This document shows positions 43,897 to 51,866 of a stretch of DNA of 64,000 nt, piece by piece (position 1 is the stretch's first letter; the number at the start of each line of letters is the position of its first letter). The notes beneath the pieces are model-generated. The model was not told the DNA's origin. It made no database searches and worked only from the letters and a program-made list of their open reading frames with translations. This DNA is from Eubacterium sp. An11. GTDB lineage: Bacteria; Bacillota; Clostridia; Lachnospirales; Lachnospiraceae. Both the position numbers and the translations under genes were made by a program. Location of the stretch: positions 1-64,000 of the forward strand of contig NZ_NFLV01000003.1 in the NCBI RefSeq assembly GCF_002161065.1. The letters run 5' to 3'.

Positions 43897-45252
43897 ATGG
43901 AAAAATTTTTTAAGTTGAAGGAAAATGGCACCACATTTTCCACTGAGGTTATGGCAGGTCTTACTACCTTCTTTACCATGGCTTATATCATTGCGGTCAA
44001 TCCGAGCGTATTGAGCCAGTCAGGCATGGAATGGGGCGCTGTATTTCTGGCAACAATCATCGCGTCGATCATCGGTACGCTGGTGATGGGACTTTTTGCC
44101 AATGTACCGTATGCACAGGCTCCGGGTATGGGTCTCAATGCATTTTTCGTGTACACCGTTTGTTTCGGTCTGGGCTTTACCTGGCAGCAGGCGCTGTCCA
44201 TGGTATTTATCTGCGGTATCTTTAATATCATCATCACAGTGACAAAAGTCCGCAAGTTTATTATCAAGGCCATCCCAAACAGCCTGCAGAACGCCATCGG
44301 CGGCGGTATCGGCGTGTTTGTGGCATATATCGGCCTTTTAAATGTAGGCATTATCAGTTTTGATTCCGGAGTTCCGGCCATTGCCACTCTGAATCAGCCT
44401 GTTTTCTGGCTGTTCCTGATCGGTCTTGTTCTGACCATCGTACTTCTTGTGTGCAATGTAAAGGGAGCTATTCTGATCGGTATCGTGGTGACGACCCTGA
44501 TCGGTATCCCTATGGGCGTTACGACAGCCAGTGATTCCGTGAGCTTCTCGGAGGCATGCGCTGCTCTTCCATCCACCTTTGGAGCAATTTTTACGTCAGA
44601 AGGACTTCCATCCCTGTTCAATGATGTTTCCAAGCTTCCGCTGGTACTGGTAACTATTTTTGCCTTCAGTATCTCCGATACCTTTGATACCCTTGGAACC
44701 TTTATCGGAACCGGACGCAGAAGCGGTATTTTCAGCGAGGAAGATGAAAAAGCCATGGATTCCAGTTCAGGATTTAAGTCAAAAATGGACAAGGCTCTCT
44801 TTGCAGACGCCATCGCCACCTCCATCGGCTCTATCTTCGGAACATCCAACACCACTACTTTCGTGGAAAGTGCTTCCGGTATCGGTGCCGGCGGACGTAC
44901 CGGTCTGACCAGCGTTGTCGTGGCCATCTGTTTTGCCATCAGCGCCTTCCTGGCAACCTTTGTGAGCGCTATTCCATCTGCAGCCACCGCTCCGGCTCTG
45001 GTTGTTGTCGGCATTATGATGACCTCCGCCTTTAAGGAGATCCAGTGGGAAGACTTTTCCGAGGCGGTTCCTGCATTCTTTGCCGGACTGTTCATGGCGC
45101 TTTGCTACAGTATTTCTTACGGTATTGCCTTTGGCTTTATCTCCTACTGTATCGTAAAAATCTGCAAGAAAGAAGCAAATACCATCCATCCGATTCTCTG
45201 GGTGGCAACGGTTCTGTTTATCTTAAACTTCGTGCTTCTGGCAATCATTTAG
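43897..45252 (+). CDS. NCS2-family purine permease (AzgA/PbuG type)
   Basis: The 451-residue transporter has about 12-14 hydrophobic segments and the AzgA-branch N-terminus EVMAGLTTFFTMAYIIAVNP. Other branch motifs are QAPGMGLNAFF, IPNSLQNAIGGGIGVFVAYI and FSISDTFDTLGTFIGTGRRS. Members import hypoxanthine, guanine or adenine by proton symport. It is 10 bases before a BrnQ gene on the same strand, likely one transcript. Confidence 0.9.
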   Translation: MEKFFKLKENGTTFSTEVMAGLTTFFTMAYIIAVNPSVLSQSGMEWGAVFLATIIASIIGTLVMGLFANVPYAQAPGMGLNAFFVYTVCFGLGFTWQQALSMVFICGIFNIIITVTKVRKFIIKAIPNSLQNAIGGGIGVFVAYIGLLNVGIISFDSGVPAIATLNQPVFWLFLIGLVLTIVLLVCNVKGAILIGIVVTTLIGIPMGVTTASDSVSFSEACAALPSTFGAIFTSEGLPSLFNDVSKLPLVLVTIFAFSISDTFDTLGTFIGTGRRSGIFSEEDEKAMDSSSGFKSKMDKALFADAIATSIGSIFGTSNTTTFVESASGIGAGGRTGLTSVVVAICFAISAFLATFVSAIPSAATAPALVVVGIMMTSAFKEIQWEDFSEAVPAFFAGLFMALCYSISYGIAFGFISYCIVKICKKEANTIHPILWVATVLFILNFVLLAII

Positions 45253-45262
45253 GAATTATGTC

Positions 45263-46615
45263 ATGGAAAAATTGTCTTACAGGAAAATAATCACAGTGGC
45301 CAGCATGCTGTTCGGCATGTTTTTCGGAGCAGGGAATCTGATTTTCCCTGCCTCCATGGGCCAGCTTGCCGGACGGAATATGTGGCAGGCGTCGGCGGGA
45401 TTCCTGATCACCGGAGTCGGTCTGCCGCTTCTTGGCGTGGCCGCTCTGGGCATCAGCCGCGAAAACGGCCTGCTGGGTCTTGCCAGCCGGGTCGGAAAGA
45501 AGTACGGCCTCTTTTTTACCTGTGCGCTTTATCTGACCATCGGCCCGTTTTTTGCCATCCCGAGATGTGCCACTGTTTCCTACACGGTGGGAATCGAGCG
45601 TATTCTGCCGGGAACGGGACAGTCTCTGGGGCTGGCAGTATTTTCTCTGCTCTTCTTCGGAGCTGTTCTTTTCTTTTCCCTTCGTCCGGGAGAGATTCTC
45701 ACTTGGATCGGCAAGGTATTAAATCCGCTGTTTCTGGTTTTTCTTGCCATATTAATCCTACGGGCGCTGACGGCTCCCATGGGAGAAATCTCTGCCGTTG
45801 ATCCGCAGGGCGCGTATCTGACAGGAGCCTTCGCCACGGGACTTCTGGAAGGATATAATACGATGGATGCGCTGGCGGGACTTGCCTTCGGCATCATTGT
45901 GGTGGATGTGATCCGCAGTCTCGGCGTCACGGAACCGGGTGCTGTGGCCAAAAATACGGTGCGGGCAGGTATTTTCAGCTCTTTTCTGATGGCAGTGATC
46001 TATGTTCTTGTCACCGCGGTGGGTGCTCAGAGCCGCGGGATGTTTGCGGCTGCCGCCAATGGCGGGGAGGCTCTTGCGCAGATCGCGCAGCATTATTTTG
46101 GAAGCGCCGGCGCTCTTATTCTGGCAGTCACTGTCACAATCGCCTGCCTGAAAACAGCAGTGGGCTTAATTACCAGCTGTGGGGAAACCTTTGTGAACAT
46201 ATTCCCAAATGGTCCTTCCTACCGGGTATGGGCCATCCTGTTCTGCCTGCTGTCCTTCCTCATCGCCAATCTGGGGCTGGACGCCATCATCGCTTACTCC
46301 ATGCCGGTGCTGATGTTTTTATATCCTCTGGCCATTGTACTGATTCTTCTGACCCTGTGCGGCAAAATGTTTCATAATAATCAGACGGTTCTTCAGTGGA
46401 CCATTGGATTTACAACCGCAGCGGCGTTCTTTGATCTGCTTCGGGCGCTGCCGGAAGGTACAAAAGCTGTTCTTCATCTGAACGGAGTTGTGGAGTTTGC
46501 CGCCGATGTGCTGCCGCTGGCAGAGGCCGGGTTCGGATGGCTGATTCCGGCTGTGATTGGATTTATAGCGGGGCTTGCTGTATCCTCTGCCAGAAAAAAG
46601 AGACATTTCCAGTAA
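45263..46615 (+). CDS. brnQ: Branched-chain amino acid transporter BrnQ
   Basis: The 450-residue protein has about 12 membrane segments and the BrnQ start MLFGMFFGAGNLIFPASMGQ, with FFAIPRCATVSYTVGIE and LLEGYNTMDALAGLAFGIIV. It imports Leu, Ile or Val with Na+ or H+. Its ribosome site (AGGAAT) is weak and it follows the purine permease by 10 bases, so it probably relies on that transcript. A terminator follows. Confidence 0.9.
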   Translation: MEKLSYRKIITVASMLFGMFFGAGNLIFPASMGQLAGRNMWQASAGFLITGVGLPLLGVAALGISRENGLLGLASRVGKKYGLFFTCALYLTIGPFFAIPRCATVSYTVGIERILPGTGQSLGLAVFSLLFFGAVLFFSLRPGEILTWIGKVLNPLFLVFLAILILRALTAPMGEISAVDPQGAYLTGAFATGLLEGYNTMDALAGLAFGIIVVDVIRSLGVTEPGAVAKNTVRAGIFSSFLMAVIYVLVTAVGAQSRGMFAAAANGGEALAQIAQHYFGSAGALILAVTVTIACLKTAVGLITSCGETFVNIFPNGPSYRVWAILFCLLSFLIANLGLDAIIAYSMPVLMFLYPLAIVLILLTLCGKMFHNNQTVLQWTIGFTTAAAFFDLLRALPEGTKAVLHLNGVVEFAADVLPLAEAGFGWLIPAVIGFIAGLAVSSARKKRHFQ

Positions 46616-46633
46616 CTGTACATTTGCTCATTT

Positions 46634-46675
46634 AAGGCGTGTACCCGGATATTCTTATGTTCCGGACACGCCTTT
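46634..46675 (+). terminator. Intrinsic terminator after brnQ
   Basis: AAGGCGTGT (46634-46642) pairs with ACACGCCTT, and CCGGA pairs with TCCGG inside. TTTTCT follows on the plus strand. The stem overlaps the stop codon region of the convergent EamA gene. Confidence 0.8.
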
Positions 46676-47572
46676 TCTATTTCTCCTGACAATAAAAGAT
46701 CTGCGTTCTGAAAGAATCAATCCCCCCAGCGTCAGTGCGATGCCCGCCGCGGTCATCCATGTAAGGGGCTCCCGCAGAATCAGCGCGGAGGCCGCCACCG
46801 TGATGACCGGGTCCAGATAAATATAAATACTCGTCGTTACAGCTCCCAGCACCTTCACCGCATAATTCCAAGACACAAAGCAGAGCGCAGAAGCGCCCAA
46901 TCCCAGAAAAAGAATATTAAACAGATACACCGGATTGGCAAATCTTTCCGGTGCAAAACGAAAATCAAAAATAAAAAGAGCCGGAATCATAAAAAGGATA
47001 CCGTAGAAAAAGGTTCGCCGCGTCGTCAGAATCGTATGATAACCAAAGCCGCTGATTTTTTTTGTGAAAATAGAATAGCAGGCCCAGAGAAAAGCGGCCA
47101 GCAGCGCCAGCAGATCGCCAAGCGGATTCACATGCAGGGACGAGCCGTTAAAGCTGATGAGGGCGATTCCTGCCATGGCCGCCAGAAAACCTGCAAAAAA
47201 ACCAGCGCCGAGCTTCTCTTCATTTTTTAAAAAAATGCGGGATAAGATGGCGGTAAAAAACGGCGCCACAGAAATAATAATCCCCACATTGGAAGCCATA
47301 GTATAAGTCAGCGCGATATTTTCCAACAGATAATAGAGACACACGCCGCACAGCCCTGCCACCGCAAAGGTGAGTTCCTGTTTTAACGTGGTTTTCTTCA
47401 TCCGGTGCGGATATATGAGCGACAATACCAGCAGTCCCATGACAAACCGGAAAAAGAGAATCTCCACCGGCTGAAAATCTGCCAGCATCACTTTTGTCGA
47501 TATAAATGTCGTTCCCCAGATGAACGTGGTCAGCAGGGCACACAGATGACCGGCTTTTGTCTGTTGATTCAT
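46655..47572 (-). CDS. EamA/DMT-family transporter
   Basis: The 305-residue protein has about ten hydrophobic segments in two EamA repeats, starting LCALLTTFIWGTTFISTKVM and later LLALLAAFLWACYSIFTKKI. Members export amino acids or metabolites; the substrate is unknown. I chose ATG 47570-47572, eight bases after GGGAGAG, over an ATG 24 bases upstream. Confidence 0.85.
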   Translation of the reverse strand: MNQQTKAGHLCALLTTFIWGTTFISTKVMLADFQPVEILFFRFVMGLLVLSLIYPHRMKKTTLKQELTFAVAGLCGVCLYYLLENIALTYTMASNVGIIISVAPFFTAILSRIFLKNEEKLGAGFFAGFLAAMAGIALISFNGSSLHVNPLGDLLALLAAFLWACYSIFTKKISGFGYHTILTTRRTFFYGILFMIPALFIFDFRFAPERFANPVYLFNILFLGLGASALCFVSWNYAVKVLGAVTTSIYIYLDPVITVAASALILREPLTWMTAAGIALTLGGLILSERRSFIVRRNRKGVSGT

Positions 47573-47713
47573 ATTATTTCTCTCCCGTCTCTCCATTCAT
47601 TGTCTGAGGCCGGCACGACTGCGGCAGCCTCATCTCAATGAACGGCATTTTTTTGCAAAATACTTTTACAAGTATAGCAAAAAAGAGAAACGGATTCAAT
47701 GTTTTCGATAGTT

Positions 47714-48706
47714 TTACAATGAATGGCCGCAATAATCGGCCAGAATCTCCATGGCAATCTGCCGTGCATCCGTACTGGAAACGTCTTCTCCCTCATTTTC
47801 TCCCAGATACACACAGAAATACACATTTCCTTCCGGCGTTTCTGTAAAGCCGGTGAACCAGGCGTCTACGAGCACCCCATGTGCCTTCCCTGTTCCGGTT
47901 TTTCCGTACACCGTACAGTCCGCGATGTTCTGCTCTTCTGCCCGCATTACATTTTTCAGTTCTTCTATTGTATTCCCGGAATATATGGTATCCTTTCCGA
48001 AAATGCGTTCCATCACTTCTGTCTGCTCTTTCGGTGAGATCTGCAGAGAAGATTCAATCCAGAAGCCAGTCAGCGCGCGGTTGTCATTATTGGTATTCTG
48101 CCGTCCTTCCCAGTCGGAAATGTCACAGTTACCATAGGAAAGCGTATCAAGCGCTTCCTGCATCCGCTCTTTGCCAATCTCGTCAATGACTTCCCGGAAA
48201 TACCAGACGCAGGAGGTTCGGAACGCTTCTTCAAAATCAATATCTTTATTCCAGTCCTCATTCCAGAATTCCTCGCCACTCCACGAGCGGGTAGAATCTT
48301 CCGGTACGATCGTTCCGTCCTCCAATGCTGTGAGGGAAGAGATGATTTTAAATGTGGAGCAGGGAGAACGCCTCGTGTTCGCCAGCTCTTCATTATAAAT
48401 CATATATTTATTGTTGGAAGGATCGTAAATGACTGCCGCTCCGTTCAGGCCGTCAAAATACGAAGACCAGTCCGCTTCTTCTGTCTGCGGAGCAGGCGCT
48501 TCTGTGTCGGATTCCGGCGATACTTTTTCTGCTTCTTCAACCGGGACGCCGCTCATTCCTGTCCCTGTATTATTTTCCACTTCTGTCTGCTCATCACCAT
48601 TCATTTGCTCCTTTCCCTCGCGGGACGTTTCCGTGCAGCCCGCCGATAAAACAGCACAGAGCAGCACCATGCAAATACATAATAAAAAATTTTTCTTTCT
48701 CATCAT
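47714..48706 (-). CDS. Class D beta-lactamase lipoprotein
   Basis: This 330-residue protein has all class D signatures: S117-T-F-K120, S165-C-V167, Y191-G-N193, W216 in GFWIESSLQISPKEQ and K269-T-G271. The N-terminus is a signal peptide with a lipobox-like LSAGC (C24), followed by a long Glu/Thr-rich linker, so it is probably tethered to the outer face of the membrane. It resembles the Clostridium difficile CDD type in layout. No blaI/blaR genes are adjacent, and the BlaR1 sensor domain, a related fold, lacks this stand-alone layout. Two dyads lie over its promoter. Confidence 0.88.
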   Translation of the reverse strand: MMRKKNFLLCICMVLLCAVLSAGCTETSREGKEQMNGDEQTEVENNTGTGMSGVPVEEAEKVSPESDTEAPAPQTEEADWSSYFDGLNGAAVIYDPSNNKYMIYNEELANTRRSPCSTFKIISSLTALEDGTIVPEDSTRSWSGEEFWNEDWNKDIDFEEAFRTSCVWYFREVIDEIGKERMQEALDTLSYGNCDISDWEGRQNTNNDNRALTGFWIESSLQISPKEQTEVMERIFGKDTIYSGNTIEELKNVMRAEEQNIADCTVYGKTGTGKAHGVLVDAWFTGFTETPEGNVYFCVYLGENEGEDVSSTDARQIAMEILADYCGHSL

Positions 48707-48717
48707 TTCCTCTTTCC

Positions 48718-48736
48718 TGACGCATTTACTGCGTCA
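48718..48736 (-). promoter_or_regulatory. Hairpin in the beta-lactamase leader
   Basis: TGACGCA (48718-48724) pairs perfectly with TGCGTCA (48730-48736), 12 bases upstream of the beta-lactamase start codon and next to its ribosome site. It could modulate translation or be a protein site. Confidence 0.5.
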
Positions 48737-48775
48737 ATGATGGTAGATTTGGAAGTTTACTTCAAACCTTCCTCC

Positions 48776-48839
48776 ATCTTACATTTGTAGTATTTATAGT
48801 TATGCCTATTATCTTACACAAGTAAGATTACAATGTCAA
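48776..48839 (-). promoter_or_regulatory. Beta-lactamase promoter with two operator-like dyads
   Basis: TTGACA (complement 48834-48839) and TAAGAT (complement 48811-48816) are 17 bases apart on the minus strand. ATCTTAC-ACAA-GTAAGAT (48811-48828) overlaps the -10 and spacer. A second, imperfect dyad at 48776-48793 (ATCTTACATTTGTAGTAT) lies just downstream. Paired TACA/TGTA-type dyads are reminiscent of BlaI/MecI sites, although no such regulator is encoded here. Confidence 0.75.
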
Positions 48840-48878
48840 GAAATCCGGCACTTTTCTCTTTTTAAAAATGTACCTCTC

Positions 48879-48905
48879 ATTACTGGTCACTGCACGAACA
48901 GTAAC
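48879..48905. repeat. Dispersed palindromic repeat, copy 2
   Basis: Shares TTACTGGTCACTGC and a GAACAnTAAC end with the copy at 41786-41812, and also the upstream TTTTAAAAAT run. TTACTG and CAGTAA form short inverted arms. Confidence 0.6.
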
Positions 48906-49007
48906 TACCTCTCTTCTTTTCTTGACGTTCTGCCCAAAATCCTTTACCATGAATGTAGAATGTGTACCAATGGTACCGATCACTATTTCTTACAGGAGGA
49001 GTTCTCT

Positions 49008-51023
49008 ATGAGAATTTATGTTGACGCCAATGCCGGACGGGACGGCAACGGCACAAAAGAAATGCCTTTCAGACAGATTAATGACGCGGCGCAGATGGCT
49101 GTGCCTGGGGATGAAGTCCTGGTGGCCCCCGGCGTTTACCGGGAATATGTGAATCCTCTTCACGCCGGAACGGAAGAAAACCGAATTATTTACCGCAGTA
49201 CGGAGCCCCTGGGCGCTGTGATCACCGGCGCAGAAGAAATGAAGCAATGGCAGCCATATGAAGGAGATGTATGGGTCTGCCGGGTATCCAATTCCATTTT
49301 CGGAAAATATAATCCTTATACAACCTATGTCTACGGAGACTGGTATTTTGCCGGCCGGAACAAACATACCGGCGCAGTCTATCTCAACGATAAGATGCTG
49401 TACGAGGCAGACAGCCTGGAAGACTGTCTTAAGGGCGAGGTGTACGAGTATTCCTGGGAGCCGGAAGCTTCTGTCTATAAATGGTATTCCGAGCAGGATA
49501 CCGCCCGCAATGAAACTATCCTCTACGCAAACTTCCAGGGCAAAAATCCTAACGAAGAAAAAGTGGAGATCAACGTGCGCCGGGAGTGTTTCTTTCCGGA
49601 GGAAACCGGCGTAAACTATATCACGGTCAGCGGCTTTCGCATCGAGAAAGCAGCCACCACCTGGGCGCCGCCGGCGGCTTTTCAGGACGGAATGATCGGC
49701 CCCCACTGGTCCAAAGGCTGGATCATCGAGGACTGTGATATCAGCAACAGCAAATGTGCCGGCATCTCTCTGGGCAAATATCTGGACCCGGACAACGAGC
49801 ATTATTTTACTAACAAGCATGTCAAAAGTCCGACCCAGATGGAACGGGACGCCGTATGCCGTGGCCAGTATCACGGATGGCTCAAAGAAAAAGTGGGCAG
49901 CCATATCATCCGCCGCTGCAACATCCACCACTGCGAGCAGGACGGCATCTGCGGACGGATGGGCGGCGTGTTCTCGATTATTGAAGACAACCACATCCAT
50001 CATATCAACAATATGATGGAGCTTGGCGGAGCAGAAATCGCCGGTATCAAGATGCACGCCGCCATCGACGTCACCTTCCGCCGCAATTATATTCATCACT
50101 GCACCATGGGAATCTGGTGTGATTGGGAAGCTCAGGGCGTCCGCATCACGCAAAACCTTTTCCATGACAACCAGCGCCCGGCTTACGCCAAACAGTTGAA
50201 GGGAAGCATGATGAGTCAGGATCTCTTTGTGGAAGTGAGTCACGGCCCGACCCTCATCGACAATAACATTCTGCTCTCCGACGCCTCTCTCCGACTGGCC
50301 ACCCAGGGCGTCGCTATGGTACATAACTTAATCTGCGGCTCACTCACCGCCGTGGGCGCCGGCACAGACAGCATAGTGGAAGGCGTAAACCGCGCCCGCT
50401 ACACGCCGTACCACATGCCGCACCGCACGGAAGTCATGGGCTTTATGACCATCCTTCACGGTGACGACCGTTTCTATAACAATATCTTCGTCCAGAAATG
50501 GCCGGCAGAACCATTCCTGATCATCCGGGACAGCGAGGAAGGCTGCGACGAAGAAAACCGCGAAGTAGGCACCCATGTACTGGACGAATACCCGACTTAC
50601 GAAGAATGGATCCAACATTTTGACATGGATACAGACACCCCGGATATGAAAAAACTGGAACCGTTCCATTTCCGCCATCTTCCGGTCTGGTCAGACGGCA
50701 ACGCCTACTTTGGCGGCGCAAAAGCATGGAAGAACGAGCAAAATTATCTGTTCGACGCAGACCGTGACATAAAAGTGGAGCTGATCTCCCGGGACGATGC
50801 TCCATGCCTGTCCACCAATCTTTACGATTACCTGAACGACTTTTCCGCGGAAATGATCCACAGCGACACCCTCGGATGCGCTTTTGAGCCGGAACAGCGC
50901 TTTGAGAATCCGGACGGCACCGCCATCACCTTTGACCGGGATTATTTTGGCAGCCACCGGGGCCTTACGATTCTTCCTGGACCGTTCGCCAGCCCGGAAG
51001 ACGCGAAGAAGCCGTTGTGGTAG
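49008..51023 (+). CDS. Right-handed parallel beta-helix protein, possible glycoside hydrolase
   Basis: The 671-residue protein begins IYVDANAGRDGNGTKEMPFR, the DUF1565-like start of pectate-lyase-fold proteins, then PGDEVLVAPGVYREY. Repeated turns of NIHHCEQDGICGR, NHIHHINNM, NYIHHCTMGIW and NLFHDNQ form the beta-helix. There is no signal peptide, so it is probably cytoplasmic. Similar proteins are common in gut Lachnospiraceae; GH141-type activity on fucose- or xylose-containing glycans is possible but unproven. I chose ATG 49008-49010 behind AGGAGGAG. It stands alone, with no transport genes beside it. Confidence 0.8.
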   Translation: MRIYVDANAGRDGNGTKEMPFRQINDAAQMAVPGDEVLVAPGVYREYVNPLHAGTEENRIIYRSTEPLGAVITGAEEMKQWQPYEGDVWVCRVSNSIFGKYNPYTTYVYGDWYFAGRNKHTGAVYLNDKMLYEADSLEDCLKGEVYEYSWEPEASVYKWYSEQDTARNETILYANFQGKNPNEEKVEINVRRECFFPEETGVNYITVSGFRIEKAATTWAPPAAFQDGMIGPHWSKGWIIEDCDISNSKCAGISLGKYLDPDNEHYFTNKHVKSPTQMERDAVCRGQYHGWLKEKVGSHIIRRCNIHHCEQDGICGRMGGVFSIIEDNHIHHINNMMELGGAEIAGIKMHAAIDVTFRRNYIHHCTMGIWCDWEAQGVRITQNLFHDNQRPAYAKQLKGSMMSQDLFVEVSHGPTLIDNNILLSDASLRLATQGVAMVHNLICGSLTAVGAGTDSIVEGVNRARYTPYHMPHRTEVMGFMTILHGDDRFYNNIFVQKWPAEPFLIIRDSEEGCDEENREVGTHVLDEYPTYEEWIQHFDMDTDTPDMKKLEPFHFRHLPVWSDGNAYFGGAKAWKNEQNYLFDADRDIKVELISRDDAPCLSTNLYDYLNDFSAEMIHSDTLGCAFEPEQRFENPDGTAITFDRDYFGSHRGLTILPGPFASPEDAKKPLW

Positions 51024-51095
51024 AAGGATTATAAATGTAACATATGCGCGCTTAGATAAAAAGAAAACTTTTATCCAGCGCGCATAACTGCTCTT

Positions 51096-51461
51096 TTAAT
51101 TCACATCCAACTTTTTATTTAGTTTTTTATCAAAGCTGATTACATTATCACCCAGTTTACGATGTCTCGCAATGAGAATGCAGTCTACAAAGTCAAGAGA
51201 TGTTTCCGCAAATAACTGCAAAGAAAAACTCATCACCTCTTTGTCTTTCATATGGATTTCTTCCAGAAAATCAATCAAGGTATTTGCAATTTCTATTCGG
51301 GAAATTCCATATACCCTTTTTAATACATACACAACTTCTGCAAGAACCTCGGGTATAGTAAATGCGCCCCTTTCTATAATCTGTTTTGATTGTTCTGACA
51401 TTTGGGGATGATCCGCAAGAAGATATCGCAATATGACATTTGCGTCAATCAGACTCTTCAT
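51096..51461 (-). CDS. PIN-domain toxin
   Basis: The 121-residue protein is a VapC-like PIN ribonuclease. The first Asp is in MKSLIDANVILRYL, acidic residues lie near EVLAEVVYVL and LDFVDCILIA, and the C-terminal SFDKKL is typical. It probably cleaves RNA and is held by the antitoxin encoded just upstream. Its start codon lies inside the antitoxin gene (17-base overlap), typical of toxin-antitoxin pairs. Confidence 0.87.
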   Translation of the reverse strand: MKSLIDANVILRYLLADHPQMSEQSKQIIERGAFTIPEVLAEVVYVLKRVYGISRIEIANTLIDFLEEIHMKDKEVMSFSLQLFAETSLDFVDCILIARHRKLGDNVISFDKKLNKKLDVN

Positions 51462-51717
51462 GTTTTTCAGCCATCGCTTTCTCAAAAGCTATTTTTTCCT
51501 GCTCCATTTTCAGATAATCTGCATATTTGGCAAGGCGGCCATAAGAACTGCTTCGATTTGCCGAAACAACAAAAGGCATGCCATTCTCAAGCACACTTTG
51601 TTTGGTAAAAATACGTACTGCTTCTGCCAAGGAAGTTCCCATCTCCCTATAAAGTGCTTCTGCCTGTTCTTTTAATTCTGCATCCATCCGAACTTGTAAT
51701 GTTGCTTCTTTTGCCAT
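51445..51717 (-). CDS. RelB/DinJ-type antitoxin
   Basis: The 90-residue protein has a ribbon-helix-helix N-terminus, ATLQVRMDAELKEQAEALYR, then EMGTSLAEAVRIFTKQSV, and a charged C-terminus that would bind the PIN toxin. RelB/DinJ antitoxins usually pair with RelE or YafQ, so a PIN partner is a less common match. GGAGG precedes ATG 51715-51717. A perfect 26-bp palindrome overlaps its promoter. Confidence 0.87.
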   Translation of the reverse strand: MAKEATLQVRMDAELKEQAEALYREMGTSLAEAVRIFTKQSVLENGMPFVVSANRSSSYGRLAKYADYLKMEQEKIAFEKAMAEKHEESD

Positions 51718-51731
51718 TGTATCGCCTCCTT

Positions 51732-51772
51732 TTTTGTAATACAATTGTATTACAAAAGAAATACGATGTCAA
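51732..51772 (-). promoter_or_regulatory. Toxin-antitoxin promoter with 26-bp perfect operator
   Basis: TTGACA (complement 51767-51772) and TACAAT (complement 51744-51749) are 17 bases apart on the minus strand. The stretch 51732-51757 is a perfect palindrome of 26 bases centred on ACAATTGT and covers the -10 box. It fits binding by a ribbon-helix-helix dimer of dimers. Confidence 0.87.
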
Positions 51773-51866
51773 TTCAAAAATAAAAATAAATGCTCATTTG
51801 TTTTTTCAATATTGAAACGTGCATTCTTTCTTACTCAAAACTAATTTTTCTCTCTTTTAACAACTT

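Noticed and set aside
48990-50324. A 444-codon minus-strand frame within the beta-helix gene
   Set aside because: It mirrors the beta-helix coding strand, and no start signal or known domain is seen.
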